Below are positions 1 through 11,229 of a stretch of 64,000 bases of DNA, piece after piece. A program made the translations under genes and the position numbers. This DNA is from Polytrichum commune (taxonomy: Eukaryota; Streptophyta; Polytrichopsida; Polytrichales; Polytrichaceae). The stretch covers positions 56,127,554 through 56,191,553 of the forward strand of contig OX485803.1 of assembly GCA_950295325.1 (NCBI GenBank). Direction: 5' to 3'. Positions within the stretch are counted from its first letter, which is position 1; every line of letters begins with the position of its first letter. Under the pieces are notes generated by a model that did no database searches, was not told where the DNA came from, and was given only the letters and a program-made list of their open reading frames with translations.

Positions 1-69
1 CCCTCTCAGGGTGGGCAATATAGTAACCAGGGTAACCAAGGTGGCCATGGGAACTTAGTGACTGAATGA
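1..69 (+). CDS. C-terminal end of a Gly/Gln/Asn-rich ORF cut by the window edge
   Basis: Frame 1 is open from the first base to TGA at 67-69. It reads a short Gly/Gln/Asn-rich tail (PSQGGQYSNQGNQGGHGN, then LVTE). Low-complexity tails of this kind occur in RNA-binding and prion-like proteins, but 22 residues are too few to name a family. It could equally be chance coding in noncoding DNA. The rest would lie upstream of this window. Confidence 0.2.
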   Translation, partial: PSQGGQYSNQGNQGGHGNLVTE

Positions 70-508
70 TTTTTGTATCAATTCCTTGGCTTTCTTTGGT
101 ATTTATTATTTTCTTTTAATATTGATTATTTTAATGATCTTAATTCTATATATATAATATCTTTTGGTGGGTGTTTGGGATTATTATGTAGGTTAGGTGT
201 CTATTGGTAGTGGTTCGTTGTTTTCTATTCTCCGTTTGTGTAGGATTATGGACATGGCATATTGTATGGCAATGATGTTGATTTCCTCAAATGTGTGTTT
301 GATGTTTATTTTGGTAATTTTAAATATGATTTCAATATTTTTCATAGAAGGGGTGTGTGTGGCTGCCCTAGCATTAGTCGTGATGACTATTAGTGGGTCT
401 ACCTTCCATCCTTTATTGATAATATTGTCTATTAGTGGTTTGTATTTTTGTATTTTTTATTATAGTATTGTCTGGTATTCTATCATTACGAAATGTGAAT
501 TCCATGAA

Positions 509-1534
509 TTATATTGTTAGGTTCTCATTCCGTTGTGTTGATGGCGGGGATTGGTATGGTAGCCCTTTCGCATATAGTATGTCTGGTTTGAATCTCGCAT
601 TGCAAGTGCATCTTTGTTGACTACATGTGCAAGGTAATAGCCATGGGGGGACTGTGTTTTCTGGTGGGTTATTATTAAATGTGCCTGCATTCATAAGAAT
701 ATAGCATCTTGACTTTTTTGTTGCCACTATAAGTTTTCTTAATTCCCATACTGCCTTATTGTGCCTTTTGGTTCGGAGGGCATGTATGTGGTGTTGTTTG
801 CACTCTAGAAGTATGTGTAGCCATGTGTCGGGGTCTGATGAGTTACATATGGGGCATGTGATTGACGGGAAGGCTTCTCTACCAAAGAATAGTTACTTCC
901 TGGCATTCCCCATATATTGGCCATGTCTTAGTTTTAGAAGGCATGTTTTTTGGGAGTCCGTTATGTTTTTGTTTGTCCATAATTTATTTGATAATTCATT
1001 GTCTATTTTCTCATTCGCTATCCACTTATCTATGTGGGGATATAGTATGGGGATTAGTTCTAGATTTATATATTTATTGTGTTTCGTAAGATGTTTTTCA
1101 AGGAATCTAATAGGACCTTTGTCCGGGGTTGTTTTCATTGACGCCAATTGTCTCTTTGGTAGTAGTATGGAGTTGAGTGGGCGAATTCATGTGGTTGTGA
1201 GGCATCGAGATGTTCTTTTGACGTGCCTTCTTTAGCAAGTGTATCAACTTCTTCGTTTTTCTTAGTGTTTGCATGTGCTCTTACTTTATATAGCATTGTG
1301 GGTTGGGTTCTTTGTATAAGGAAGTTAACTATTTCTTCTAAAATGGTTTTATTTGGGTGGTTGTTATGTAGTCCCAATCACCAATACTCTACTACCTTGA
1401 ACCGTTCTTCATGGAAAAAGAGTGCATGGGCCCATGGAGTGACATGTTTAGGTGTCATTAGTGGCGCCGCCACATACCGGCCTCCACTACCTCCATGTAG
1501 GGTAGGTAACATGCTGCACTGTATCTCAGGTTAG
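509..1534 (-). pseudogene. Decayed LINE 3' part: RNase H and zinc-binding tail of a non-LTR retrotransposon
   Basis: Read on the minus strand, 1377-1135 gives an RNase H-like C-terminal half with the segments YKVRAHANTKKNEEVDTLAK and HLDASQPHEF. After a frameshift near 1140, 1147-509 continues through LWTNKNITDSQKTCLLKLRHG to a zinc-knuckle-like segment CPICNSSDPDTWLHILLEC. This order is typical of the end of plant LINE ORF2. An in-frame TAA sits at about 893-895 and a TGA just upstream of 1377, so the copy is dead. Weak similarity (FHEERFKVVEYW) continues up to about 1450. No reverse transcriptase domain is left in the window, so the element is 5'-truncated or cut by later rearrangement. I see no clear target-site duplication. 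Confidence 0.75.
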
Positions 1535-1587
1535 TTCAAGGTGGGTTTAGGGTGGCTTTTCAATGCCTATTCTAGCCAATATTTTTT

Positions 1588-1607
1588 TTGGGGGGGGGGG
1601 GGGGGAG
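1588..1607. repeat. Poly-G tract
   Basis: A run of about 18 G residues after a T-rich stretch. It is a simple homopolymer, likely polymorphic and error-prone in assembly. Confidence 0.8.
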
Positions 1608-3400
1608 GCGTTTTAAACTCACAAAGCCAAGAAGGTATTGTAGTTAGGTTTTTGCTATCACTTAAACTAACCCAAGGGAAACAACCCAAGGTAAAAGATC
1701 TCAAGGAGGATTGAGATAGTGTCTATAAGAATTAATGTCACATTGATTTAAGGTTTTTAACAACAATCTATGTCTTCTACTCTTCAATTCGTTCCTTCTT
1801 AATAAGACTTAAAATACACTCTTATGTTTCATTAATACTTTCTCAGTTGTGTGTGATTCTATCTTATATGTGTGGACTTTTAACTATCTAATTTCATTCA
1901 CTATGTCAATTGTGAAGCTCAAAAGCTTGGTTAGTAGTCAATGACTCATAGTTAGGACAAAGTCCAAGATAGGCTACATCCTTTGTTCATATATTTTAGC
2001 CTAATTTTAGTTAATCAAATAATCTTCAATGTGTTATAAACTTACTTCAGTGTGGTAAAAGATTCTTTCTACCAAGGTAATGTTCATGGCTGCCTATAGC
2101 CTGCCCAAAATAACTTTGTGCCTTGTCCTTTGTGCATATGAATTCATTACATCTTCTGATAAGGTATAGTAGCCCTACTAGGCTATATCCTAGTAATGTT
2201 CTTACCCTTTGGTAATGATTTTTATTCACTTGATTTTCTTCTAGCCTAGGGCTTGGCTATGGCCTATCACCCTCATTGACATCAACTTTACCCATCCTAG
2301 GCTTTACTAAGTTCTTTCACCCTCGCTAGGCTATCGACTTTCTTTCTCCCGGTGGGAATTAAACTTCCTCTCGACCTTTCACCAGTCATGCCACTATTCA
2401 ATCTCTATAAGGCCATTGCTCTTCTTGAGCTTATTTGATTCTTCATCTTAAGTTTCCCAATTGATTTTCTTTGGTTTTCGAAGGCTATCGCCCTTCACAA
2501 GCAATTACTTCTCACTCCCACTCACACGTTATTGCCTTCTCGCAGGTCATTGGCTTTTACTCATTTCTTCTCACAAACTGCGAGGTGCATTCCCTCATTG
2601 CTTGCCTCTGAAACTTGACTCATCCCTCATGCTTATTGCCCATAAATTTATTCATGTTATTTTAAGTCTTAAAGTATTGCTTCTCTCCTTCCTCTCATTA
2701 GAGTCAATCGCTCCTCCTGAACTTTACTGACTCTTAACCATCTAAGATTCAAACTGCTCACGTCAATGCTTGAAGGCTATCGCCTCCGAATTAGACACTC
2801 TCACAACCTTTCACCTTCCTTGCTCTTATTGACATACAAAACCTTCTTGGACAGTTGCACTCTCAATAGTACTCTTAACTACAACATCAAATGATGTCAT
2901 GTCTTATCTTTCTTTACTCTACCAATTTATCACTCATACTCACACTTCCTTCACGAGAAGTGGGTGCAAAGAGATAAGCATCTGTCTAAGTTAAGGCACA
3001 TCTACCGTATTACTGTAGGCTGTGCCAACAACCGATGAGAACTATCAACATCAAAATTAAAGACTTAAGTCACATTTTTAATATTTCCACAATTACACTT
3101 GAATGGGGTGTTGAATATTGAGATTCACCACACACTATTTTCGATCATGCAGTTGGTCTATTGACATTGAATGCCATGTTCAGATTGATTGGAACCTTTT
3201 GAGAGTCTTTCGTGGTGGGTAAAATGCTCAACAACATGAGATCATAGTCATCATGAAAGAGCTCAGTTGATCGAACACTGAGTGGTTCGTCTAACATATT
3301 AAATTTGTCCAAAGTGTTGGTGATGGTGTGGTCCTGTGTGAGTGTTGAAAATTGTTGTGTGTGTTTTTCTCCATCACAAGATATCACTCCAAAGTATACT
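1608..3400. other. Gene-free, partly pyrimidine-rich stretch
   Basis: No coding region could be supported. From about 2240 to 2900 the plus strand is rich in C and T and keeps returning to variants of GGCTATCGCCCTT or TTATTGCCTTC at irregular spacing (near 2332, 2413, 2483, 2530, 2597, 2635, 2706, 2775). This looks like a diverged low-complexity repeat. Near 2957-3012 a fragment (GAAGTGGGTGCAAAGAGA, then CACATCTACC) matches the right end of the TTAAGGTAGA-ended MITE family described below. Confidence 0.45.
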
Positions 3401-3403
3401 CTA

Positions 3404-3610
3404 TTTTGTCTAGTTAGTGTTGGTTATCATTTGGAGTTATGCATTGCTATAACATTTTACTGAGAGTATCATTTTTTTACCCAAATAACATAAGTAGTTA
3501 GTATGCGCACCAAAGAATATGATATGCCTTGGTTGGTAAAAAATGATAATGTTGGTGAAAAGTTATAGCACATGTAACTCCAAATAGTAACCCACACTAA
3601 TTAGACAAAA
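3404..3610. mobile_element. MITE-like element, 207 bp, with about 48-bp terminal inverted repeats
   Basis: The left end (TTTTGTCTAGTTAGTGTTGG...) and the reverse complement of the right end (TTTTGTCTAATTAGTGTGGG...) agree over about 48 positions with a few mismatches, and both continue through GGAGTTA and GCTATAAC. There is no coding capacity, so this is a nonautonomous DNA element. The target duplication is unclear because the ends run into A/T-rich DNA. Related elements lie at 38775-38996 and 62058-62285. Confidence 0.75.
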
Positions 3611-4619
3611 AAAAACTGTACTTTACCCCTTGAAAGGTCCAAAGGGTTCAATTTATGATCCATATACACAACTTCTTCAAGCCTCACCAAGATTAATTTG
3701 TACTTCTAAAAATCATATAATGATGTTTATGGGTTCAAAACTTTATTCAATACATTAACTTATGTCAAGGAAAAAGAGAAAAATATTCAAAATGTTGAGC
3801 ATAGATCTGCATCCAAGTGTACCCGTGTTATCAATTTGAACCCAAAATTTCATAAATAATGTGTTCAACCAATTTGAAAAGTGCATTTTATATATGAGTT
3901 AAATTAAATAGGGTCAGTTTCGAAGCAAATAATTAATTACGTAGTTCAAATGCACGCTATTATGCTTGAGAAGGTCCAAATTGGGCCTCTTCAACGCTTA
4001 GGGGTTACCATGTGCACTACAAGTGTCAAATAACCACGCTCAAATATAATGTCTTGTTATGAGTCACGGATGTCAATTTGATACACTTGCATTGTACTTG
4101 TGTAAAAGAGTAAAAAACATCATGTTTTTTTACTTCAGGTTCTCATGCAACAAAGTAGCAATGGATGCGAGTTTAGAAGTATGTGAAACTTAGAAGTGTA
4201 TAAAAAGACTACTCTTGAGGTGGAGTAATGAGTTTGTTGAAATTTGGTGCTTTAGTGAGGTTTTTTGTCCATGCAACTTCTCTTACCTTGATTGAAGGTT
4301 AACTATAGCCTTTTGTCATCACTCAAGTCCCTAGGAATTGGATTGAGTGTGTGGGCCCTTTTTTGTCATATGGATTTCACTTCAAATATTCTTGCTCCCC
4401 CCTTCTGGCTTCCGGACCCCAAAAGTAACAATGTATAGGGAAATGCACCAGCCCTAGTATAGCCTTTCACATATAAGTACATGGAAAATTTTAATTCATG
4501 TGTGTAGATGAATAGTGTGGGGAAGTTTTGCACATGTTGAAAAAACTGATTATTCGAGCTTTTAGTGGACAATATAATGTTTTCAATGATGAAACACAAT
4601 ATCAATGTGTGTGTAAATC

Positions 4620-4890
4620 AATATACATGCTAGGTTGAGTGCACGTGTCGTGAACCCTAACTTATAATGATTTCTAACATACAAACACATATCCAAGTAT
4701 GAAATGTACATATCCGAAAGTAAAGCATTATAGGTCATCACTTTCGCTTCTTGACTCTAGAAACAGAAACCTCAAGGAACACTTTTGGACTCTAGAAACT
4801 CTCGTGTTCCTTGCTTGGCTTTGCTAATGTGCTCATGAAATCCTTATTTTATTATCGAACCTCTACACGAAATAAATGTTACGGCATACC
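4620..4890 (+). repeat. Dispersed repeat, copy 1 (partner at 30645-30920)
   Basis: The order of matching blocks GAGTGCAC, TCTAACATA, AAGTATGAAATGTA, GGTCAT, CTCTTGTTC/CTCGTGTTCC and ATTTTRTTATCRAA is shared with 30645-30920 in the same orientation. The copies are strongly diverged. There is no coding capacity or terminal structure, so the element class is unknown. Confidence 0.55.
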
Positions 4891-5159
4891 AGATCTAGCA
4901 TGGAACCTTCCTAGAGGTTGTGTTTTATTTTCGAGTCCTCTTCAATTTTATTTTTGTTACTTCTATATATGCTCTAAGGCCGTGTCTGTTTCACAAAAGA
5001 AATCAAGTTCTAAAACTTGGCCATCAATTTCAGTTTTCAGCTTCTACTGTCCATTCACGCTGACAGCAGACTCCTACATTATGATTTGGGTTTGCGGTGT
5101 GGAAATACAAGTCAATCCGGCTCCCACCATTGCTCATGGAGGACTCATACCAAGCAAAT

Positions 5160-7740
5160 AACTCAGGACTGAAAGTCTAGCCTTTGAATGAATTGCTGTG
5201 AAGATCATTATAGAAGAAATTATGCTTTTCTGGATAGAGCCATAATAATGAACGTACAGTAAGCAATTATAACGTGACATTTCATGCTTGTACACATTGC
5301 TCAAATGGTGCACATGGAATGTGCATCCTGTTGAGAGGGAATTAGATCTGAGTGTTTCTTGTAACGACCACTCATGGGGTGTTGTTACTCACACTTATTC
5401 GTGCCATTGATGTCATTTGGAGAAAATCACCATTCATTGAACACGTGAACTAAGGTATGTGGATGCTATTTGGTTTTGAGTTTCATGTTCTCCAGCTTCT
5501 ACCGATTAGATCTACACAATGGAACTCCAAATTATACCAATTAGATCGACAGAATGAGAATTGTGTTGCATTAACAAAGCTACAATGAAGCATCAGCAAA
5601 AATTGGATTGAAAATCCGACATCCTCTAATTCTAGTTGTGGCTATCGGAATCGGCATGTTTGTTGATCCTTAACTGAATAGATATTTCCTCTCAATGATG
5701 TTCATTGTTGAGTGTGGAGTGGTTCGTGAAATCTGAAGACATTGTCCAATCTCTTTTAAGCATGTGTCTGCATGGTGTTTGTTCTGTGATCCTCACCTAA
5801 CCACACACCAATTGAATTTTGGTGTCCAATTTAAGAAAGTAACCGAAAACCGAGTAACACCCATATATCTCAATGCCAACATGCAGACTAGTTGTTTTCC
5901 AAGATTTTTCCAGAGATTTCTACATGAACATTCAATTGATGATCCAGTTACGTGCTGTTCTGATACTGTATACTCCTCCAACGTGCTCACATTTAATGGC
6001 GTCTTTTGGCTTTCAAGCACATTATGCTTCAACTACCTTACCTATGGCTGTACTGCCACTAAATAGCAACAAACAAACCTGGCCTGTACCTCGGGATCGA
6101 AGGTTCTCCCATTCTTGCTCAAAGTAGCCATTGTATTTTCTCCAGCAGCCATTGTATTTTTCTCTTGTGTTGCAAGCATCATACATCGGTAGAGAAAGGT
6201 CAGTACAATTATTAATGTGCTTCCTTTTCTTCATTCAATTTAACACACATATGAGTTGCTTGAAGCACGGTTTTCAGAAACTGCCATGTCAGCAATGATT
6301 TGAGTGTTTGGGTCTGTGTACCCAAGCCACATGTGATTGGCAGGTTTTGATGCTTCTTTGGTCATCAATTTTCTTTTGTGGTGCAAGCATCATGCAGTGG
6401 TGGATAAAGGTCACCCATTATGCTTCCTTTTTCATGCAGTTTTAGATAGTAAACACACATATGAGATGCTTATAGAGTAGAGGCGCCCAGAACCAATCAC
6501 TTAAGGAATTATGTGCCAAATATGGAGAAGTATAAGGTGATGTAAGTTTTTCCTGTGTAGGAAGATAGAAATCAGGAGGATTGCAAATTGTTTGGTAATT
6601 TTTATCCCTTAAATAATTGTGAATTTTCGAAGCCAAAAGTTGGTTCAAACATATTACCAATGCCTCGAATTTATCATAACTGTTCATTCCTCCTTACATT
6701 AGCACTCAAACCCAGGACATGTGTCATGTCACTATTGGTTCCAACCTAATCGACATTCAATTCCAGTTTGATCGAAATTCCGATATGGCCGATGGGGTCC
6801 TAATCAGGAATAGGCGTCTCTAGTATAGTGCAGTTTTTAGAAACTGCCATGTCAGCAATCATGTGAAATTTGGGGTTTATATGGCCACATGCAGTTGGCA
6901 GGTTTTGATGCTTCTTTGGTGGCCATGCTTAACCTTAAAGCAAGAGATTGCATGGAAACTAGGTGGTGTCAGCGACGTAGCTTACAAGCATCGGCACTAG
7001 TACTAGAATAGTGCTAAGTCCCAGAGCTTTAACTAACTGCCAAAGTTTATATGATTGCATACTTGTTGTTGTATTTTATGCTGTGGTTTCGACCACCTAC
7101 ACATGCATGCTCAGTGTCTTTACATTACTACAATTTCTTCCTGGTTCAATATAAGATGCCGGTAATCTGCCTGAGCTGGCTGTAGCAAATTTTCAATCTG
7201 GAGTTTTCACAGCCAAGGATCTCTTCAAATTGTTCCTCAGTACTGCAAGGCTTAATCTGATGTTATGGATGCAATTGAAGGGTAGATGGTGGTAAGCTTA
7301 AGCAACCTCTGAGTTCAAAAATGCAGCCACCTTCAGGAGTAGGGAGTTAATTGCTACAATCTTTTTGAATTTCTTTTTGAATTTCTTTATTGATGCAGGT
7401 ACTCCATCATCGATTTCATTGCAGGTCAAAGTGTGATGGTGCACCATGCTTGATGAGTTGCTGGAGCCACATACGTAGCAATGGACATGGAACCATAAAG
7501 AATATCTTCGATTTTTGTCCAACCTGTGCTATATATCCAATCTCTAACATCAGCCTTGGTTGCACACACCATAGATGCTTGCAAACTGGGCATTGAAGTC
7601 CTTATGACAAGATAGATATTCTACAAGATTTCTCCAAACTTGAATAACTCCACCTTTATGGCCACTCCTTTCCATATTTTGCATGGTCAAGAGCTTGCAA
7701 GACTTGAAAATCGTGCATAATCTAGTAGGACGGAGGTGGG
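5160..7740. other. Gene-free stretch with local direct duplications
   Basis: No gene is supported. Two local duplications are visible. One is 6270-6363 against 6828-6930 (shared AGAAACTGCCATGTCAGCAA and GGCAGGTTTTGATGCTTCTT). The other is 6150-6250 against 6365-6475 (shared GCAAGCATCAT, ATGCTTCCTTTT/GTGCTTCCTTTT and ACACACATATGAG). Open frames here are short and look like no family. Confidence 0.45.
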
Positions 7741-7748
7741 CTAGTGTT

Positions 7749-7870
7749 AGTTTTCATGTAGGTTGCTCACCCACTAGATCCTACGGGAAATTTACGTTTC
7801 AGTAGATTTCACCCAGTGAGATCTACATTTGCACTAGAATATGGTGGGTGAGCAACCCTACATGGAAACT
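7749..7870. mobile_element. MITE-like element, 122 bp, with 26-bp terminal inverted repeats
   Basis: The left arm 7749-7774 and the right arm 7844-7870 are near-perfect reverse complements. Both contain CATGTAGG, TTGCTCACCCAC, with one extra G and one T/C difference. The interior of about 70 bp holds further partial inverted matches (CTAGATC / GATCTAC). It has no coding capacity, and I see no clear target-site duplication. Confidence 0.8.
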
Positions 7871-9067
7871 CACCCTGAAGTCATTATTGCAATCCACTTA
7901 CACTATTAGGAAAAGAAAGTATTTTCCACATGGCCTATTTGACATGTGTCACTCTTGACTCATTGAAAAGATCATATTTTGTGTCAATAATGCGTTTCGA
8001 AATGCTCAAACCTTCACATTCCATTTCTAGGCATTTCCAACACTAGTGTTGAAATTTTTTCTCTGTAGCAAAACATTCTATGTTTTCTTGAAATCCAAAC
8101 ATACGGATGTGAATTAGATTGCCATATATTCTTGTTGTGAAAATTGAAAGTCAATTGGACCGCATTTGCTAGGTCAGATTGACATATGAACATGGCCTTC
8201 ATCCAAGGGGTAGCTAGAACAAACTCTAATTTTTTTTCGTTTCATGACCATGTCGATCATGCCACAAATTTTAGAAAGTTGGCAACTTTGCCATTATATG
8301 TTACATGGATGACAAATGAGGTACTCCTAAAAATTTGAGTTTTTTGAGCAAATTTAGATGAAGTCCATCACCCTCAAAGGTTGGAGGGTCAAATAAGGTC
8401 ATTCTTGGGAGATTTCCCCTTTTTCATGGACAACCTCCAAAAATAAAAAGAAGCCAACCTAACAAAAAAATCCTACATGCTTGGAGTATGAGGTTTTTAT
8501 ATGCTATTTTGGCCCACATGGTAGTGGGCACCACTCTACATCAGTGGATACCTTCCATCCATGTAGATTGCCACCTTGTGGGTCACAAAGCCCATCAAAA
8601 TATGATGTGGCGACCCATTTCGGGTTGCATGAGTGCTTAAGAGCTAAATTGACCATTTTGACACAAAATAATGTGATTTTTTGTTAACACCTTTATGACA
8701 TTGGGACTAAAGAATCAACAAGAGGAGAGTAGATGATCTACTTGAGTTGGTTATCAATCATAACCGATAAGCTCATAGACAAAATGTGGGAAATTTTATG
8801 GATGATATTGTGCCTACATTGGATGCAAAATTAGGACTCAAGGTTTTGATAACCACTTTGCTCTTGGATGAGCGCCTTGTTGTATGTGAAATGTATTGTT
8901 AAGAAGACCCCCTTCTCCTCCTAGTGTTATCCAGAGCAAGAACTAAAACTTTCTTATCTAGAGATCAATACTTCAATTGACATGCATTTGTTCTCCAACA
9001 TAGGATCAACCTGGTAGGTCTAATCTTGCAATTTCCAAATGGAGAGACTTTGGAGATCAAAATGCAA

Positions 9068-9235
9068 TCTGTAGCACTCACATGGGCCACTTGTCTCTAG
9101 AACTTTGTTTGGAGTTGCTAAACCATTTATAAGAAGCAGTATTTGTGAGCAACTTTCGTATTATAAGCATTTTTAAGGCTCAGAACTCCAAGAAAATTTT
9201 CAAATTTCTTAAGGGTGAAATTCAACACCTAGGGG
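9068..9235 (-). repeat. Dispersed repeat with GTTCTAAAGAC motif, minus copy
   Basis: Shares TAGCACTCAC, TTGTTTGGAGTTGCTAAACC and GTGAAATTCAACACCTAGG with 19006-19165. Parts of it also match, inverted, the sequences at 15390-15470 and 15990-16050. It is noncoding. Confidence 0.6.
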
Positions 9236-9502
9236 GTCTACATGGTGACCACTGTTTAAGAACATACTGCATTTTTGAATATCTTCTAAAGATGACACTT
9301 GAAAATGCAAGCCTTCTTAAAAATTTGAACACGACCTATACTGATGGATTCTCCCCATGCCCTTTTACCAAGCATGTTTCTCCTCTTTGTGAAAGCTGGC
9401 AGAAATATAACAACGGCACTCACACCTCTCAATGTGCATCTTCACATGAGCCCACAACATAAACATGAACATGACATGACAGTTTGAGAATGTTATAGGA
9501 AT

Positions 9503-11216
9503 TCACCACCAGCAAAGCCCAACAGCTACAATATCAGTGTGGTTGTCCTCCCTTGTGGCATTTTGCCAGCCCTCTCCCTCATCGTCTTCAGGGTTCCTGA
9601 TCCATTCTAGTTTTCCGGATTCGAGTTTTCCTTCGTTCTCGCCTGTGACATCTGTTGCTGCTTCTTTGTCTTCCAAGTCTTCTTCTGCTCCCGACCTTTC
9701 ATCCAGTGTACGTTTGTGTCCAACTCTTTTAATCGGTGACCAAATAATTTTTGATGGAGAATCTTCTCTGCCTCCTTTATCTGTAACTCCCTGCTCGACA
9801 TCAGTATTTTTTATTTTTATTTGTTTTTTTGTTTTGAGACAGAAGGCCAACAAAGCCAACGCCAAGTGCATTGAAACCACTCGGCATCAGTTCTGGTTTG
9901 CTCACCCATCTCGCATGATGTGTCTATCAGGGGCCTCATGGTGACCATTAGAGAATATTCCCTTATCTCTAGGTCCGGCGACTGAAGCTCTTGTTGCCCG
10001 TTGAGGCTGGTGTCTCTTCCATTTTTCTTTGTTGTTTGCTCCTTTGACTTGCTGCACTGGCCCGCGGCTATTACAGTGTCTTCATGATTCAGCAATTCTT
10101 GGGTTTTTTGTTGGATCCAGGTTGAGATGGTTCCTGCCTGTTTGTACCCTAATTCATGATCAGCTGTTTGCTGCCCCATAATGTCGTTTGAACTTTCAAA
10201 TATGTTCCGTCTGGTGTTTTTCTGATTTCTCACCTGTTGAAATCCATCTTCATCTACAGCTATGTGTTTTCCTTTTCCTTGATAATATGTGTGATGCGTA
10301 GGTGGCTGCCGTCGAGGCCCTTTTACTGGTCTTCTTTGTGCCTCCTTACTATCTCAAACTTTGTGTTTCCAACTTTGGCAGGCTTGGCATCGAATGGGTA
10401 ACTTATCATAGTCGACAACCACCCGCTGGGGTGGTATGGTGCCATCCTTGGCCTCCAACTCAATGCTAGTGATCCATCCTTCATTCACCTTAAGATTGAT
10501 GCAAAACCTATCACCTCCCCCAATGTTCCGGCTATGGCAATGGCCTGGTCGTGATGCTCAAAAGGTAACCTTCTCAGCGCTACCCATGTGGGAGATGCAA
10601 GATTGTTGGGGTTATCCGGATTAAACCCCGGAATCCAACTTTGGAACATACATATCCCCCATTTTGACTTGAACGGCGACAACATTAACACGTTATGCAG
10701 CGCATCGGTGTCTTCATTAACAAGAAAAAAAAAGCCTTTACCCACATTCCTATAGAATGTCAAAGGACAACCTCCTATCGAGCCTCCTATTTCCTAGTTA
10801 AGAGCTTGGAGCCAAGCATTCATATCTTGGATCTGAGGTTTAGTGCCTATAAACTTGGCTATCAACAACCAATCTTTCAATAAAGCGATTCGTGCATTCA
10901 ACTTTTGTGTATTGACTTTGAATGGAATCACATCTTTTCTTATCAAAAATCCACTGAAGTTCCTTTCCAAGTTAGACGGAAGAACCTCACCGATCTGTTG
11001 CTTGAAAGGGTTGAGATCTCCTTTTGATGTCGGTTTACTGGTTTCCGCCAACACTTCAATAACTGCATCCAGCATGTCCACATCGTGTTGCTTTGCTTTG
11101 CCCGATGTCCATCCACCTCTTTCTTCCATCATGGGATCGAATCTCGATCCATTACCATATCGGACTTTGTTAGCAAAAGTCTCCATATTAGATCCGTTAG
11201 CTCTTAGGGTGCACAC
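9503..11216 (-). pseudogene. Decayed LINE ORF1-like gene with DUF4283 domain and zinc knuckle
   Basis: On the minus strand 11216-10794 reads an N-terminal region, then KDWLLIAKFIGTKPQIQDMN. A single in-frame TAG follows at about 10794, and the same frame then resumes (FYRNVGKGFFFLVNEDTD, SPTWVALRRLPFEHHDQ). These segments match the DUF4283 domain found in ORF1 of plant LINEs. About 25 codons later the reading shifts by one base to KVNEGWITSIELEAKDG and a partial zinc knuckle (CQACQSWKH) that ends at TGA. Lysine- and glutamate-rich frames at 10233-9503 may be the hydrophilic C-terminal part. A short retroposon tail has inserted at 9806-9879. No reverse transcriptase was seen beside it, so this is a 3'-truncated or rearranged copy. 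Confidence 0.7.
9806..9879 (-). mobile_element. 5'-truncated retroposon tail in the LINE ORF1 relic
   Basis: Read on the minus strand it is AATGCACTTGGCGTTGGCTT followed by TTGGCCTTCTGTCTCAAAAC and an A-rich end. It is flanked by CTCGACATCAGT (9794-9805) and CTCGGCATCAGT (9880-9891), a 12-bp direct repeat with one mismatch, as expected for a target-site duplication. The same tail occurs at 17441-17490, 18147-18180 and 43844-43923. Confidence 0.7.
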
Positions 11217-11229
11217 TTCCTGCTAACTC

